A stretch of 64,000 nucleotides of DNA. Source: Marvania coccoides. Lineage: Eukaryota > Chlorophyta > Trebouxiophyceae > Chlorellales > Chlorellaceae. Below are positions 1 through 9,470 of this stretch, in pieces (positions within the stretch are counted from its first letter, which is position 1; each line of letters starts with the position of its first letter). The DNA is taken from NCBI GenBank assembly GCA_963854735.1, contig OY978100.1, positions 434,001 to 498,000 on the forward strand, read 5' to 3'. The notes below the pieces were generated by a model. The model did not search any database. It worked only from the letters and a program-made list of their open reading frames with translations, and was not told the DNA's origin. The translations under genes and the position numbers were made by a program.

Positions 1-138
1 AAGCGACGACAGCTGGGCTTATCCGTGCATTGGAGGGGGCGATTGGCAAAGAGCTGAGGCTGGTGGTGGCGAGGCCCGATGGGGCTGGCGGCAGCAACAC
101 CGTGGTGCTGAGCGTGAGCGCAGAAGAAGCGCGATCAA

Positions 139-170
<32 letters not shown>

Positions 171-864
171 GGAAGAGGGTGCGCGTTTGGACCCCAGCGA
201 GAAATGGCGGTAGAAGGGTGCCCCTCTGGTTGTATTTCATCGATGTGCAAACGAAATCTATTGTTGTTGTATAGCTCTATTCTTTCTAGCAAGATTTAAT
301 ATTTCCCCCTTTCTTTTCAGTTTTCGATCTCAAAACGGGTTGTGCAAAATTTTCAAAAGGTAAACACACATGGTTCAAGCGTTCATTTCGTTGCGCCGGC
401 GCCTCTGCTGCTGATCAATGCGCACTCCTGCTTGTGGCCTGGCTTCCACGCCGCACGCTGGCACGCTATGAGCAGAACCAAATGCCCCGACACCCGCTGC
501 ATATTTTACGAAGCAGCGCACAGGCCTCAGCCTGCGCCAGAAACTCTAAATTCGAGCACTTTCAGCCAAATCATTGCGGCAGGTGAGCTCCTGACTTAAT
601 TGTTAGGACCAAAGCTTACCACCTCTGCTGTGTGTGCCTTAGTGCCGTCCCTGTGCGGAGGTGAAACTACCTCATGAATTTGTATTGTGTATTGCAGCGT
701 CCCTGCCGCCCTCGCTCGTGCTTTCAGTCGCGCCTCCCAGGCAGCCCCTCCCCCCGCCTCTTCACCCTTCATCGCTCCTACTAGCTCCTCCAGACGGCAT
801 GTCCACCTTTGGACGTCTCCCTGTGAGATTCCTTTCCACCGTATGCTGCCCTGCTCAGCATTGC
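1..864. other. Left-edge region without a recognised gene
   Basis: I see no supportable gene here. A (TA)n microsatellite of about 28 bp lies at 143-170. Open frames of 70-150 codons occur on both strands but show no recognisable family, and the opposing frames over 596-1110 come from GC-rich composition. Confidence 0.5.
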
Positions 865-1850
865 TCAACACTCAATACAGCGAGAAACGTCCCCAGCTCG
901 GGGGCGAGCGCCACCTTCTCCCCAGTTTCGCAGCACGCGATGCGCAGGACGCAGCACATGGGCCTCGGCGTCTTCTTCTTGAGAAGCCAGCATGTGGGGG
1001 AGCGCCGCTGCCGTGGCTCTCAGCAGCGCCAGATCCAGCCCCGCAGCCGCTTCCTTCGCGGCGGCGTGCAATGCCCCACCCGCTTTGAGGCGATGATTCA
1101 ACGCCATTGACGCGTGGGGAGGCGCAGCAGAGGATTCAGCACAGGAGAAATGCCGCCAATTCCGCCGGGCGGCAGGTTCGAGGGCGCAGGAGCGGCTTCG
1201 ACCACCGCGCGGATCGCCTTCAACGCTGCCCCAGAAGCAGCGAATCCGGTCTATTGCAAGGCCTCGTCAGCGAGGCTTGACCCAAGAAAGACTCGCTCGC
1301 TGGGGACCACAAAATGCCCGCAAAGCCAGCGGAAAGCGCCATGATGGGGATAACGTTGGCATAAACCCGAGGTTGACGGCCGCAGAAGCCGAAAGCAGCT
1401 CCAAGCTGCGCGGCGTTGACCAGCAGCACAGCCGTGTCGTTGGCATTTTTCCCGCCGCCAGCAGCTTTGATTTCTGATCCCAAGTCGTACCCCGACAGAC
1501 TCTCCATGCAGATGAAGGTGTTGGGCGCGAGCCTGAGCATGTGTGATGCGAGGCGAGTTTTTTTCCACTGAGGGTCTCTGCTGTTCTTCCGCTCCTGCAA
1601 GTAACCCGCAAAACTGGTGGCCATCGTCGTGACGCCCCGCAAAATCCGCACCAGGGAAGCTCTATCCGGGGTGGAAGCGGTTTCGACAGCAAACATCTGG
1701 ATGACTCCAGCCAGCATCTCTCGGTCGCGTTCTCCATCATGTGGCATCGCAGCCAAGACGGCGTTTGCTCCGCCATGGCGCGCAGCAGCAGCAATTCGCA
1801 CGCGTTCAGCAGCTGCTCATGCACCTTTGGGCAGGAAACACCTAGAAGCA
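865..1850 (-). pseudogene. Degenerate armadillo-repeat-like coding remnant
   Basis: Read on the minus strand, the stretch from about 1810 down to 1690 encodes a segment beginning AERVRIAAAARHGGANAVLAAM, followed by a run of short helices. It resembles one armadillo repeat (pattern IAAAGGIxxVLxAM). A second helical piece lies at 1107-865 (RLKAGGALHAAAKEAA). The pieces are in different frames. Joining them needs at least two frame changes, no ATG opens the reading and no AT-rich intron separates them. I infer a decayed gene or gene fragment. It lies beside a SINE-like repeat at 1929, in the gene-poor end of the window. It could also be an exon with badly resolved boundaries. Low confidence. Confidence 0.25.
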
Positions 1851-1928
1851 GCCCTGCAGTTCGCCGTCTTTGGCGATAGTCCGTTTGCAGTCAGGAGAGT
1901 CCTGCTTCCCCCCCCATTTTTTTTGTTC

Positions 1929-2148
1929 ATGTCGGTCGCGTCGTTGGGGGACTCAGGAAGGCAAGGGCCAGAGCCTTACATTGTGGGCGGTATCGGCGTA
2001 ATGCTGTATCCGTACGCCCCCAGTACCTGAGGTTGATCTCACCGGTGGAAGGGGGTATTCCGCCTTACTGTGGCGGGGTGAGTGGCACGTCGGCTTGCAC
2101 CAATCTTGGTAGTAGACGTTACAACCATATGTAAAACCTCCAAACCTC
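1929..2148 (+). repeat. SINE-like dispersed repeat, copy A
   Basis: About 220 bp that recurs at 7811-8110 (plus), 15978-16216 (minus) and 17527-17734 (minus). Shared landmarks in order are ATGTCGGTCG, GGGGACTC(A)GGAAGGCA, GTATCCGTACG, a short stem of type TGRG-GTYGAT-CYCA, TACTGTGGCGGGGTGAGTGGC, GTAGACGTTACAACCATATG and then TAAA. This copy ends in a tail starting AAACCTCC. A T-rich run precedes it. The reading frame after ATG is not maintained between copies, so it is probably non-coding. Family unknown; a tRNA-derived SINE or a MITE are the main options. Confidence 0.6.
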
Positions 2149-2891
2149 ATCCGTGGGAAATAAAAATCCGCCAAATTAAAATTAAATTTAAAAATACTTC
2201 CATGCCAGCACTTCAAGAGAGGCCGGTACTTCGGGCGTCCACTCGGAGCTCAGACTCACAGTCTTGGTCGACTTTGTGGTCTCTCAGCACTTCTTCGCTC
2301 CTCTGAAGGGCCTCCTTTCTCGACTTTTCGACCTTTGTCATTTCCATGCAATGGACTCAGTCCAGCGCAGAGCATTTTGGCCACATAATTATGATCTCCA
2401 GAGCTTCACTTTAAATCCGACCTTCTCGCCTTCATGCAGCCTTCTTGCATCTGAAGGCTGGATTTTTCTTCCTTTGACGGCCGCTCTCCGCTAAGTTATT
2501 GCAATTTTCCTCCTCAAGTTTGGGACTCGATGCTTTGTAATGCCATGTTATCAGTGTCTATTTATTTGGGCAGGCTGAGAATCTTCTGTAGGCAAGAAGA
2601 AATTTAGATTCTTAGTTTTCTTGCAAGGCAGTGTGTCCTGCTGTTGCACGCAACGGGGCCATGGGCGCATGCGGAGCTGCGGCGGTGGTGCCATAGACAG
2701 TCATCGACCTTCCCGCTAAAGAACCGTGCATAACTATTTGGGCGTATGAATAACTATTTCAAGCACACAAAAAAATTAGGAAAGACAAGGATGGCCACTC
2801 ACCACCATTGAAGATGCAAGAGCGGCAATTGCCCATAAATTTTAATAATAAAGCATCAAATCACAAGTGGGGTTATTCAGAGCAGGGCCCG
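2149..2891. other. Intergenic, no gene seen
   Basis: Mixed-composition spacer between the repeat and the HHL1 start. It contains no frame I can support and no RNA gene that I recognise. Confidence 0.5.
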
Positions 2892-3714
2892 ATGAAAATG
2901 CTGGCAGAGTGCTCGATGACCAGCAGGCGAGTGATTTTATTTTGTGCCCACTGTCACCTCGCATTTTACGTATAATATTTGATCTCAGCTTAGTCCGGGC
3001 TTCTTATATCTTGTTCAGGTCAAGCGCCTTCATTGCGGCGCGCCCGCTGGCTATCAGGCCATTCTCATCTCGCACCTCCAACTCCAGGCCGCAGCTCCAG
3101 GTAGCTTTTTCGCCTTAAAAACAACCATTTAAGCCCTCCAAAAATCCCCGCTCACGCATTCCCCCCCCAACACACAGGTACTCGCCTCTAAGGGCAAGCA
3201 GCGTATGCGCACCGGCGGTGGCCGGATGTCGCAGACGGCCATGCCGCAGATCCCCACCCCTCCCGTGGACCCTGACAACGTCGAGTTCGTCATCTTTGTG
3301 CGCTCCAAGAAGCTGCTGTCGTGGATGCCTCTCTCGGTCATGAAAGGCGGAGGGCCGGCAAACATGCTGGTGAAATCTCTGGAAACCGACATCGGAAAGA
3401 ACTTGTACGGCAACGCGCTGGTGGAAAACATCGGCAAGGCCATCTATAAGGACCAGGCGGGCATCGAGCGCGCCATTCGCGGCCAGTTCCCGATGCTTAA
3501 AACTGCCAAGGAATTCGAGTTTGGCTTCAAGATCCGCGACAAGGAGAACCCCAAGAACTGGTTCATGGCCACCCCCGACATCCAGGTGATTCCCCCTGAG
3601 GCCGAGCTGGGCACCACACCCATCGACAACATCAACAAAATGGCCAACGAGGCGGGATCTTTCTTTCAGAACATTGGAAAGAACCTCGGCATCGGGCAGG
3701 CAGCGCAGCAGTAG
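2892..3714 (+). CDS. HHL1: HHL1-like thylakoid protein (hypersensitive to high light 1)
   Basis: Exons 2892-2926, 3019-3100 and 3178-3714 give 217 codons. The C-terminal exon reads FVIFVRSKKLLSWMPLSVMKGG, then ANMLVKSLETD, NLYGNALVENIGKAIY and FPMLKTAKEFEFGFKI, the conserved order of plant HHL1. That protein is known to help repair photosystem II in thylakoids under strong light. The first 45 residues are rich in Ser, Arg and Ala without acids (SRSSAFIAARPLAIRPFSSR), as in a chloroplast transit peptide, and are followed by VLASKGK. The ATG at 2892 was chosen because splicing 2926 to 3019 keeps frame, but this needs a GC-AG intron (donor CAG|GCGAGT). The third exon is secure; the first is inferred. 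Confidence 0.85.
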
Positions 3715-5408
3715 ACGTTAAATCGGTGTATTAAACGATTTTAATAATGACAAATGGAAAAAGAAAAAAAATGCAGCGTCTAAATTTCTTTCCTTCGTTC
3801 CCTCCCCAATTACATTTTTTTCAAAACATATATTGAGTTTTTAAATATATTTACACAGTTTTGTAAAGAATATGGACGGGAGTATGCTCAACAAATATAA
3901 TGTTGTTTAATTATTTTTTCCCAAATCCGTGAACGCTAAGGTTTACAGGTTTGCACTTTCCTATTTGTAAATCTTGAGATCGACTGTTCCTGTCCTTTTC
4001 AGCGTTTTCGGGAGTAAGCGATGTCTGGGCAACTCCCGCTGTACGAGCAGTGAAATTTGGAAGCCCTTAAGCTTCGGCCCCGCTCCCTTTCTTCCCAGCA
4101 TGCGCATGCCACTCATCTAAGTCTGCTTGATGCTTTTTTGTCTTGTTTCAATTCAACAAGAACGTTCTTGTTAACCCTGCACGAATGTAAGCCAAAACGA
4201 GTTTTCACTGTGCAGCTGAAAAGTGAGTGGTAAAATAATGGGGTCTTGCCTTAGGTTTGACTAGTTCGGTGTCGAAAACCCTTGACTGGCAGTGCTATAT
4301 ACAATTAAATCGTTTATTGGGAGCGGAATAAATAATATGGGTACGCAGCCGAATGTGTATGGCTGGGTCTACTGAGGTGGCGAAAGTACTTGCAATGCCG
4401 CTGACTCCGCTCTCAGTTATACCGCTCTCAGTATACGCCTTTGAGGGAAAACGCCTCCGGTGTCCGACTCAAAGTCGCGCTCTGTAGTTCTGTAGTCCCT
4501 AAGCCTGTAGTATTGCCATTTTCGCGCTCCCCCGACCAGCTCGTTACAGGATGTACAGGCTCATCGTTATGAAATCGTAACGATCTTGGTTTGAAAATGC
4601 ATTAGTTGAAAATTGGTCGAATTGTCCATAATCAACCAATGTAATTTATATAAATCTTGAAAAATATTTCCAGAAATGAGTAATGCGCCAAAATTGGGTT
4701 TAACTTCTTTTTGGGCAAGGGTGACGATTTCCTGATTTTTAGGCGTTTTCATAGCGGCTCGCTCCGCTCGCCGCCCCCAAGCAGACAATTTCCCCCTCAC
4801 AGCATCACAGCACACAGTCATTTGAAAAGTCGTCTAAGGGTAGTCCAACTTCTGAGATGATCTGGGCGGTGAAATTAAATACAAGATAAATACTACCAGA
4901 TTCAGCCCCAGCAGCCTCTTTAGCTCGCGTCAGCAAGGCAGATGATGTTGGATGGTAAATCTCATTGCGTTTATTAAATGCCCGGCATCTCCAACCCTTC
5001 TTTATGTATGCCTTATTCGGACTGGTAAGTGTACTCAGTTCCGTAAAATATATGGGTGGTGCCCTGGGACTTGCCCAACGCACTTTTAAAATTGGTCGTA
5101 CGTCTCCCCAACAGAAAATTTCATTCCGGAATATTGAACTGGGACCGCGGAAAAATAAGCCAGGTTCCGCAGGTTGGTGATAAATTTCGATCTATTCTTC
5201 GCGAGGTGTGAAGGAGGGGCCAGAGCGTGAATAATAGCGCCAACGTACAAAGAAATTCTGGCTGTCGAAGTGCAGGCCCTCTGTGGTAATCTTCAGGGCA
5301 CTCTGTGCGCATGCCCCGAATCATGCGGTGGTTTGCAACCCAGGACGTGGTCTACCACGCAATACGCGGATTCTTAGATAATTACGTCGGCATCGGCAAC
5401 TGCAGAAA
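3715..5408. other. AT-rich spacer, no gene seen
   Basis: About 1.7 kb of mostly AT-rich sequence. The longest frames (about 90 codons at 4805-5083 minus and 84 at 4567-4821 minus) have no recognisable motif and no coding-like composition. Nothing supportable. Confidence 0.5.
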
Positions 5409-6563
5409 TTAGTGATGATGGGGAGGTGATGCCTGTGGCCCACCGAAGCCTTGAGCAATGTGCCAGCGCACCGCATACTTGATAGCTCCTGGAGGCCGAG
5501 AAGCGCGTGCCTGTTTAAATCGAACGCTGCTTGAACAATTGGCTATATATCCCCCCCCCCCCCCCCCCTCTTCTGCAGTCCTGCACTTGTCGTGCTTCTG
5601 CACTGCGCTGCAAAAAATGGTTTGTTCGGGGTTGGTTTGGGGATGCAGCGCTGAGCGTCTCCAACGCGCAGGAAATTTCACAGAGTTCACTGCTGCAGTC
5701 AGAGGGCGGGGCTCGGAATTTGTGCCCTCTGACTCGCGATTTTCACTATTTTTTAAAGCCTGGTTGCAACTGCGGTGTGTTGAGACAGCTGTCAGCTGGC
5801 TGCTTGTTGTCAAGGTGGGAGCGCATGAAATAATCCAGAGTCAGCGCCTCACAGGTGGCAGAGCAGTATTTTAGGTACGCGGCAGGTCTGATTTTGTGGA
5901 TGAAACACTGCTACTGCTGCAGTCGTCATGCCCATGCGGCACCTTCAAGGTTTTTTTCGGGCGGGTTTCAATCTTCCGACGTTCAGCTCCTCGCAGCAGC
6001 CACCGCTGTAGAGCAATGCTGCTGCCGCCGTGGCGCCGCCTGGGGGTCTCGTGGTGCTGTCTGGCGGCTTTTGCCGTGTCCTCCAAAGCGCTGCTCCTGC
6101 AGCTGCTGCCGCCGCTGTATAGTTTTCTTGCTGCCCGACCCTTCCCCTGGCGCAGTGGACCTATGCCGAGACAGCAACAGCGCGATATACCCAACGTAGC
6201 CAGGGGTCCGCTCCGAATAAAACAAACGTGAATCCTGGGTGCCCGGTTGTCTCATTAAAGAGTTGGTTGCAACATCACGACATCGTAAACAAAGAGCCCC
6301 CCAAAAATTGAACGTACGCTGCCGCAGTTTTATCTGTTTATTATCTCAAAATAAATAATGTCTTAAACACAGAAAATCGCCTGATAATCGCGAGAGATCG
6401 GTGACGGCGGAAAAAGAAGAAAGGTGCAATTCGACATGAAAAAAAAATCGACGGAATTTCTTGGGCCAAATTTAATGCGTTTCGGGCCACCAGCGAATGC
6501 GATTTTGTTTGGGGATATATTCATGGCAGGGGACTTACACAACGAAAAAAGTTGCCACCTACC
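5409..6563. other. GC-patchy region with poly-C tract, no supported gene
   Basis: A run of 18 C lies at 5551-5568. From 5890 to 6230 the sequence is rich in CTG/CAG-type triplets, giving overlapping open frames of 100-138 codons on both strands with Cys-, Ser- or Arg-rich translations. None looks like a protein family. I treat them as composition effects. Confidence 0.45.
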
Positions 6564-6568
6564 AAAAA
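6564..6568 (-). terminator. Pol III terminator of the permuted tRNA
   Basis: On the minus strand, five T residues follow the 5' half of the tRNA by eight bases. A second run of six T lies at 6545-6550. Runs of four or more T end RNA polymerase III transcripts, which supports the assigned strand and the extent of the precursor. Confidence 0.65.
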
Positions 6569-6576
6569 GTTGGCGA

Positions 6577-6662
6577 CCTTAATGCTGCGCCTTAGACCAC
6601 TCGGCCAACCGATCGTGTGATAATCGGTACGCGATTCGAACGCGCGCACTTCCGTACAGCAG
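6577..6662 (-). tRNA. Circularly permuted tRNA-Leu(AAG)
   Basis: On the minus strand the 3' half (6662-6621) comes before the 5' half (6614-6577), with a 6-base linker TCACAC (6620-6615). Joined in mature order, all arms form. The acceptor is GATCGGT with ACCGATT plus discriminator A. The D arm is GCC-GAGTGGTCTAA-GGC. The anticodon stem is CAGCA (5' half) with TGCTG (3' half), and the loop is TTAAGGC with anticodon AAG. There is an 11-base variable arm, and the T arm is GCGCG-TTCGAAT-CGCGT. The class II layout and A73 fit leucine. CCA is not encoded. Leader TTGG (6668-6665) can pair with trailer CCAA (6573-6570) beside the two cut sites, as expected for a bulge-helix-bulge substrate. T-runs end the transcript. 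No uninterrupted tRNA reading of this locus exists. Permuted tRNAs are known from Cyanidioschyzon, Mamiellales and nucleomorphs. Confidence 0.88.
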
Positions 6663-7810
6663 AACCAATCTGTGAGATCGTTGGCAATAATCGGCTGACT
6701 ATAATCACTTATCACAGTCTAAACACGCTGAAAGCCACAAAACCAGCAATCCAATAGCTCAACCATATTTCTGACACAATGGTACGACATGACCACCAGG
6801 AGCACCAGCGTCGCGCTGCCCATGCTCACTTCCAAGCACATTTTCTGACTCCGGGCGGTACTGCACATGCCTTTGCAGTTCGTGAATCTTTCTCTTCTTT
6901 GTTCTCCTGATACGTCATCATCTTCTTCTTGTTGTAAATTCATTTCTTCTTCTCCTTCGAATATTTTTGAGTCTTTACAGCAAGCTCGCTGCCAACTAAG
7001 CAAAACCCCGCGAATAGCGCGCTTGACCATACTTTGCTCAAGTGCAATGCATTGTTCTTTTCCGTATCTACATTAATAAAAAGTGATTAATTAATATAAC
7101 TGCTGACAGATGCCACAGAATTGGCAAATTCAAACGCACTTCATATTTCTGTCGGCATAACTCACCACTGGCAGTGAGCTGCGCTCCCATTCTCCGCATA
7201 TAATTGCACTTGGTGGTGCCCAAGACTACAATATAGGCTGATTTAATTAAACAAAGACTCGGCCTGGCGCCTACTGGGCCCGCTGATTTAACTAAACCCT
7301 AACCCTATAATTTCATGTAATATTAATGAGAGAGGAGGTAAAAGAGGAGTATGGGTGGCAAGCTGATACCGTGGGTGGAGATTTCTTCAAAAGCCTCCCT
7401 TTTGGGAGCAGGGAAAATTCAAAAGGCAGAGAGAATTATTCTAAAAAAAATGTGGAATATGCCAAAGGGGTGTAATTTCTGGACCTATCAAGTAGAACTC
7501 GCCTCGATTTGGGGGGCAGCGGGGAGAGCGGCGGGGGCAGGCTCGGGCCTCTCAGCCTTCGGCTGCGACAGCCCGGCGGCCGCTGCCTCGGTCTGGAGAA
7601 CCGAATGTGTGCTCGACGTTGCTCCAGCCTGCGATGAGGAAGAAGGGGGGAACAACAAAAGGGGTTTGAGGCTGAGTGGTGCAGGCGGTTGGTGAATCTT
7701 TTTTAGCAAGGGGTACCATTAACGGCTCAGAGCGAGAAGCAAACAACGAACGAAGTGAGAATGTGCACGTATGTGGCTAGTTTTTTTTTATATTTTATTT
7801 TATTTTATTT
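6663..7810. other. Spacer, no supported gene
   Basis: Contains two telomere-like units (AAACCCT AACCCT at about 7293-7306). A frame at 7351-7695 (114 codons) includes the phrase MWNMPKGCNFW and may be a worn transposon piece, but I cannot place it. No other feature is seen. Confidence 0.4.
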
Positions 7811-8110
7811 ATGTCGGTCGCGCCGGTGGGGGACTCAGGAAGGCAGGGGCCAGAGTCTTATATTGTGGGCGACGGTGCGGTCGCCGGCGCAGTGGCAGTA
7901 TCCGTACGTCCACAGTACCTGGGGTCGATCCCACCGGTGGAAGGGGGTACTCCGCCTTACTGTGGCGGGGTGAGTGGCACGTCGCCTTGCAGGTCTCTAT
8001 AAGAGCGCCTTCGGTAGTAGACGTTACAACGATATGTAAACCCATAAACCCATAAACCCATAAACCCATAAACCCATAGCTGGGTTTATGGGTTTATGGG
8101 TTTATGGGTT
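7811..8110 (+). repeat. SINE-like dispersed repeat, copy B, with hairpin tail
   Basis: Same landmarks as the copy at 1929 (ATGTCGGTCG, GGGGACTCAGGAAGGCA, TACTGTGGCGGGGTGAG, GTAGACGTTACAACGATATG). The body ends near 8040 and runs into a tail of CCCATAAA units. The tail is followed by the reverse complement of itself. The tail unit differs from copy A (AAACCTCC). Confidence 0.65.
8047..8110. repeat. 30-bp perfect inverted repeat of an 8-mer
   Basis: The left arm 8047-8076 is built of AAACCCAT units. The right arm 8081-8110 is its exact reverse complement (TTTATGGG units). The spacer is the four bases TAGC. It would fold into a long hairpin. The unit resembles the plant/algal telomere unit AAACCCT with one extra base. 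Confidence 0.9.
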
Positions 8111-9470
8111 GAACATACCGAGTTCTTTGTTGTGAAATCATATATTCCCCCTGGGGTCTCTTTAAATCTTATTTTTGTTGAGAAATAAGACTGAGATTAA
8201 TTTTCCTCGGTACTTATTGGGCATATGCATTGCCTTGGTCTTGAAGCCCTTGGGCGGGACAACCTGCAAGAAGGTTTGCGATGCGTGAACGAGTTAGCTC
8301 CCAAGCAAATAAATTACAGGGTTTATTTGTGATGGAATAGAAACTGCCATCTCACAGCCATGTCACAGGAGGAGGAGAAAGAGGAGCTGGTGTTAACAAC
8401 CAAACACTGGCCATTCACCTTCGGCATGATGTCTCAAACTGGATTTAAACTGGTGCCTTCAGGTCAATAACGGAATACACGGTTAGTTGAAGCAGCAGCA
8501 GCGGACTTGGAGAGCAGAAAACATGCAAAAAAATATTAGATCAGAATATTTTGGAGGGCAACAGCAAAGAGGCAAACAGCAGGCAGCCAGGGCCAGCGGA
8601 GTGCGGGCAAGCAGGGGAGTGGCATTCAGCGCACAGCGCCGCAGAAACAAGAGGGAGGAGAGAAATATACGAATTTTGGGGGGCAAAAGGCCCAGCTCTC
8701 AATGGGGAGGATGATATGTCTTACCTGTCACCTCTTCGGCGCCTTAGCTTATATGAAAATTATAAAATTTAATTTAAAAAGAAGCAGCACTTTTTAGGGA
8801 TCGATGTCCTTTATCTCTTCAAAAGAAAGAATGGTATTTTTTCATGCCATTTGTTTCTGGGTTATTCCATGCACTCCACCTTGGCAACAGGCGGCATGCC
8901 TACGGCTGCTTTAACACGCCGTTTCTGCAATCAGACTGCCAACAGAGCAAAAGTCGCGAGTCGGAGGGCAAATTGTTTAGTCCCGCCCTTTGACGGCAGC
9001 GATGAACTCTGTGAGATTTCCTGTGCGTTGGAGGTGCTCAGCGCTGCAATGCCACCCCCCCACCCCCCACGCGCGGCACGATGCCGCCGGCATGTTTCCA
9101 CTCCCAGCCCCTCTCAACCTGGCCGATTCCAAAAACGACGATTTAGGATAGGATGAGGTTGATAGCGAGCCCAGATTGCATTTGGTCGAGGCGGCGATTA
9201 ACTCAATTCTGAGTTGGGCAACACCCTATCAGGCGCCATGTTAATGGGCGTGGGGCCCATATATTACGAAGGAGCACCGCCGCATTGCAACAATTCTCAG
9301 TCAGCAGTCCTCGAATGGCTGCATGGGGCAAAAACATAAATTTTAAAACTTAATTTTTAAAATTAAAACAATTGTTTAAATTAAAAAATTCCAGTTAACT
9401 GCAACGTTGCAACTGGATTTGTTTTGGAAAAAAAAAACTCGCTTGGATTTTCATTATTTAAAATTTTTAA
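8111..9470. other. Spacer upstream of the mutase gene, no gene seen
   Basis: Mixed and AT-rich sequence. Small frames (for example 8851-9156 plus) show no family features. The last 150 bases before 9471 are strongly AT-rich, as expected for a promoter and leader. Confidence 0.45.

Noticed and set aside
5409..6255. Overlapping frames of 100-138 codons on both strands
   Set aside because: Cys/Ser/Arg-rich translations from triplet-rich DNA and a poly-C tract. No consistent exon structure or family.
7293..7306. Possible interstitial telomere (AAACCCT AACCCT)
   Set aside because: Only two units. This can occur by chance in AT-rich DNA and there is no longer array nearby.
7351..7695. 114-codon frame with a phrase like LINE reverse transcriptase (MWNMPKGCNFW)
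   Set aside because: Too short and degenerate to assign; the rest of the frame is Ala/Gly/Ser composition.
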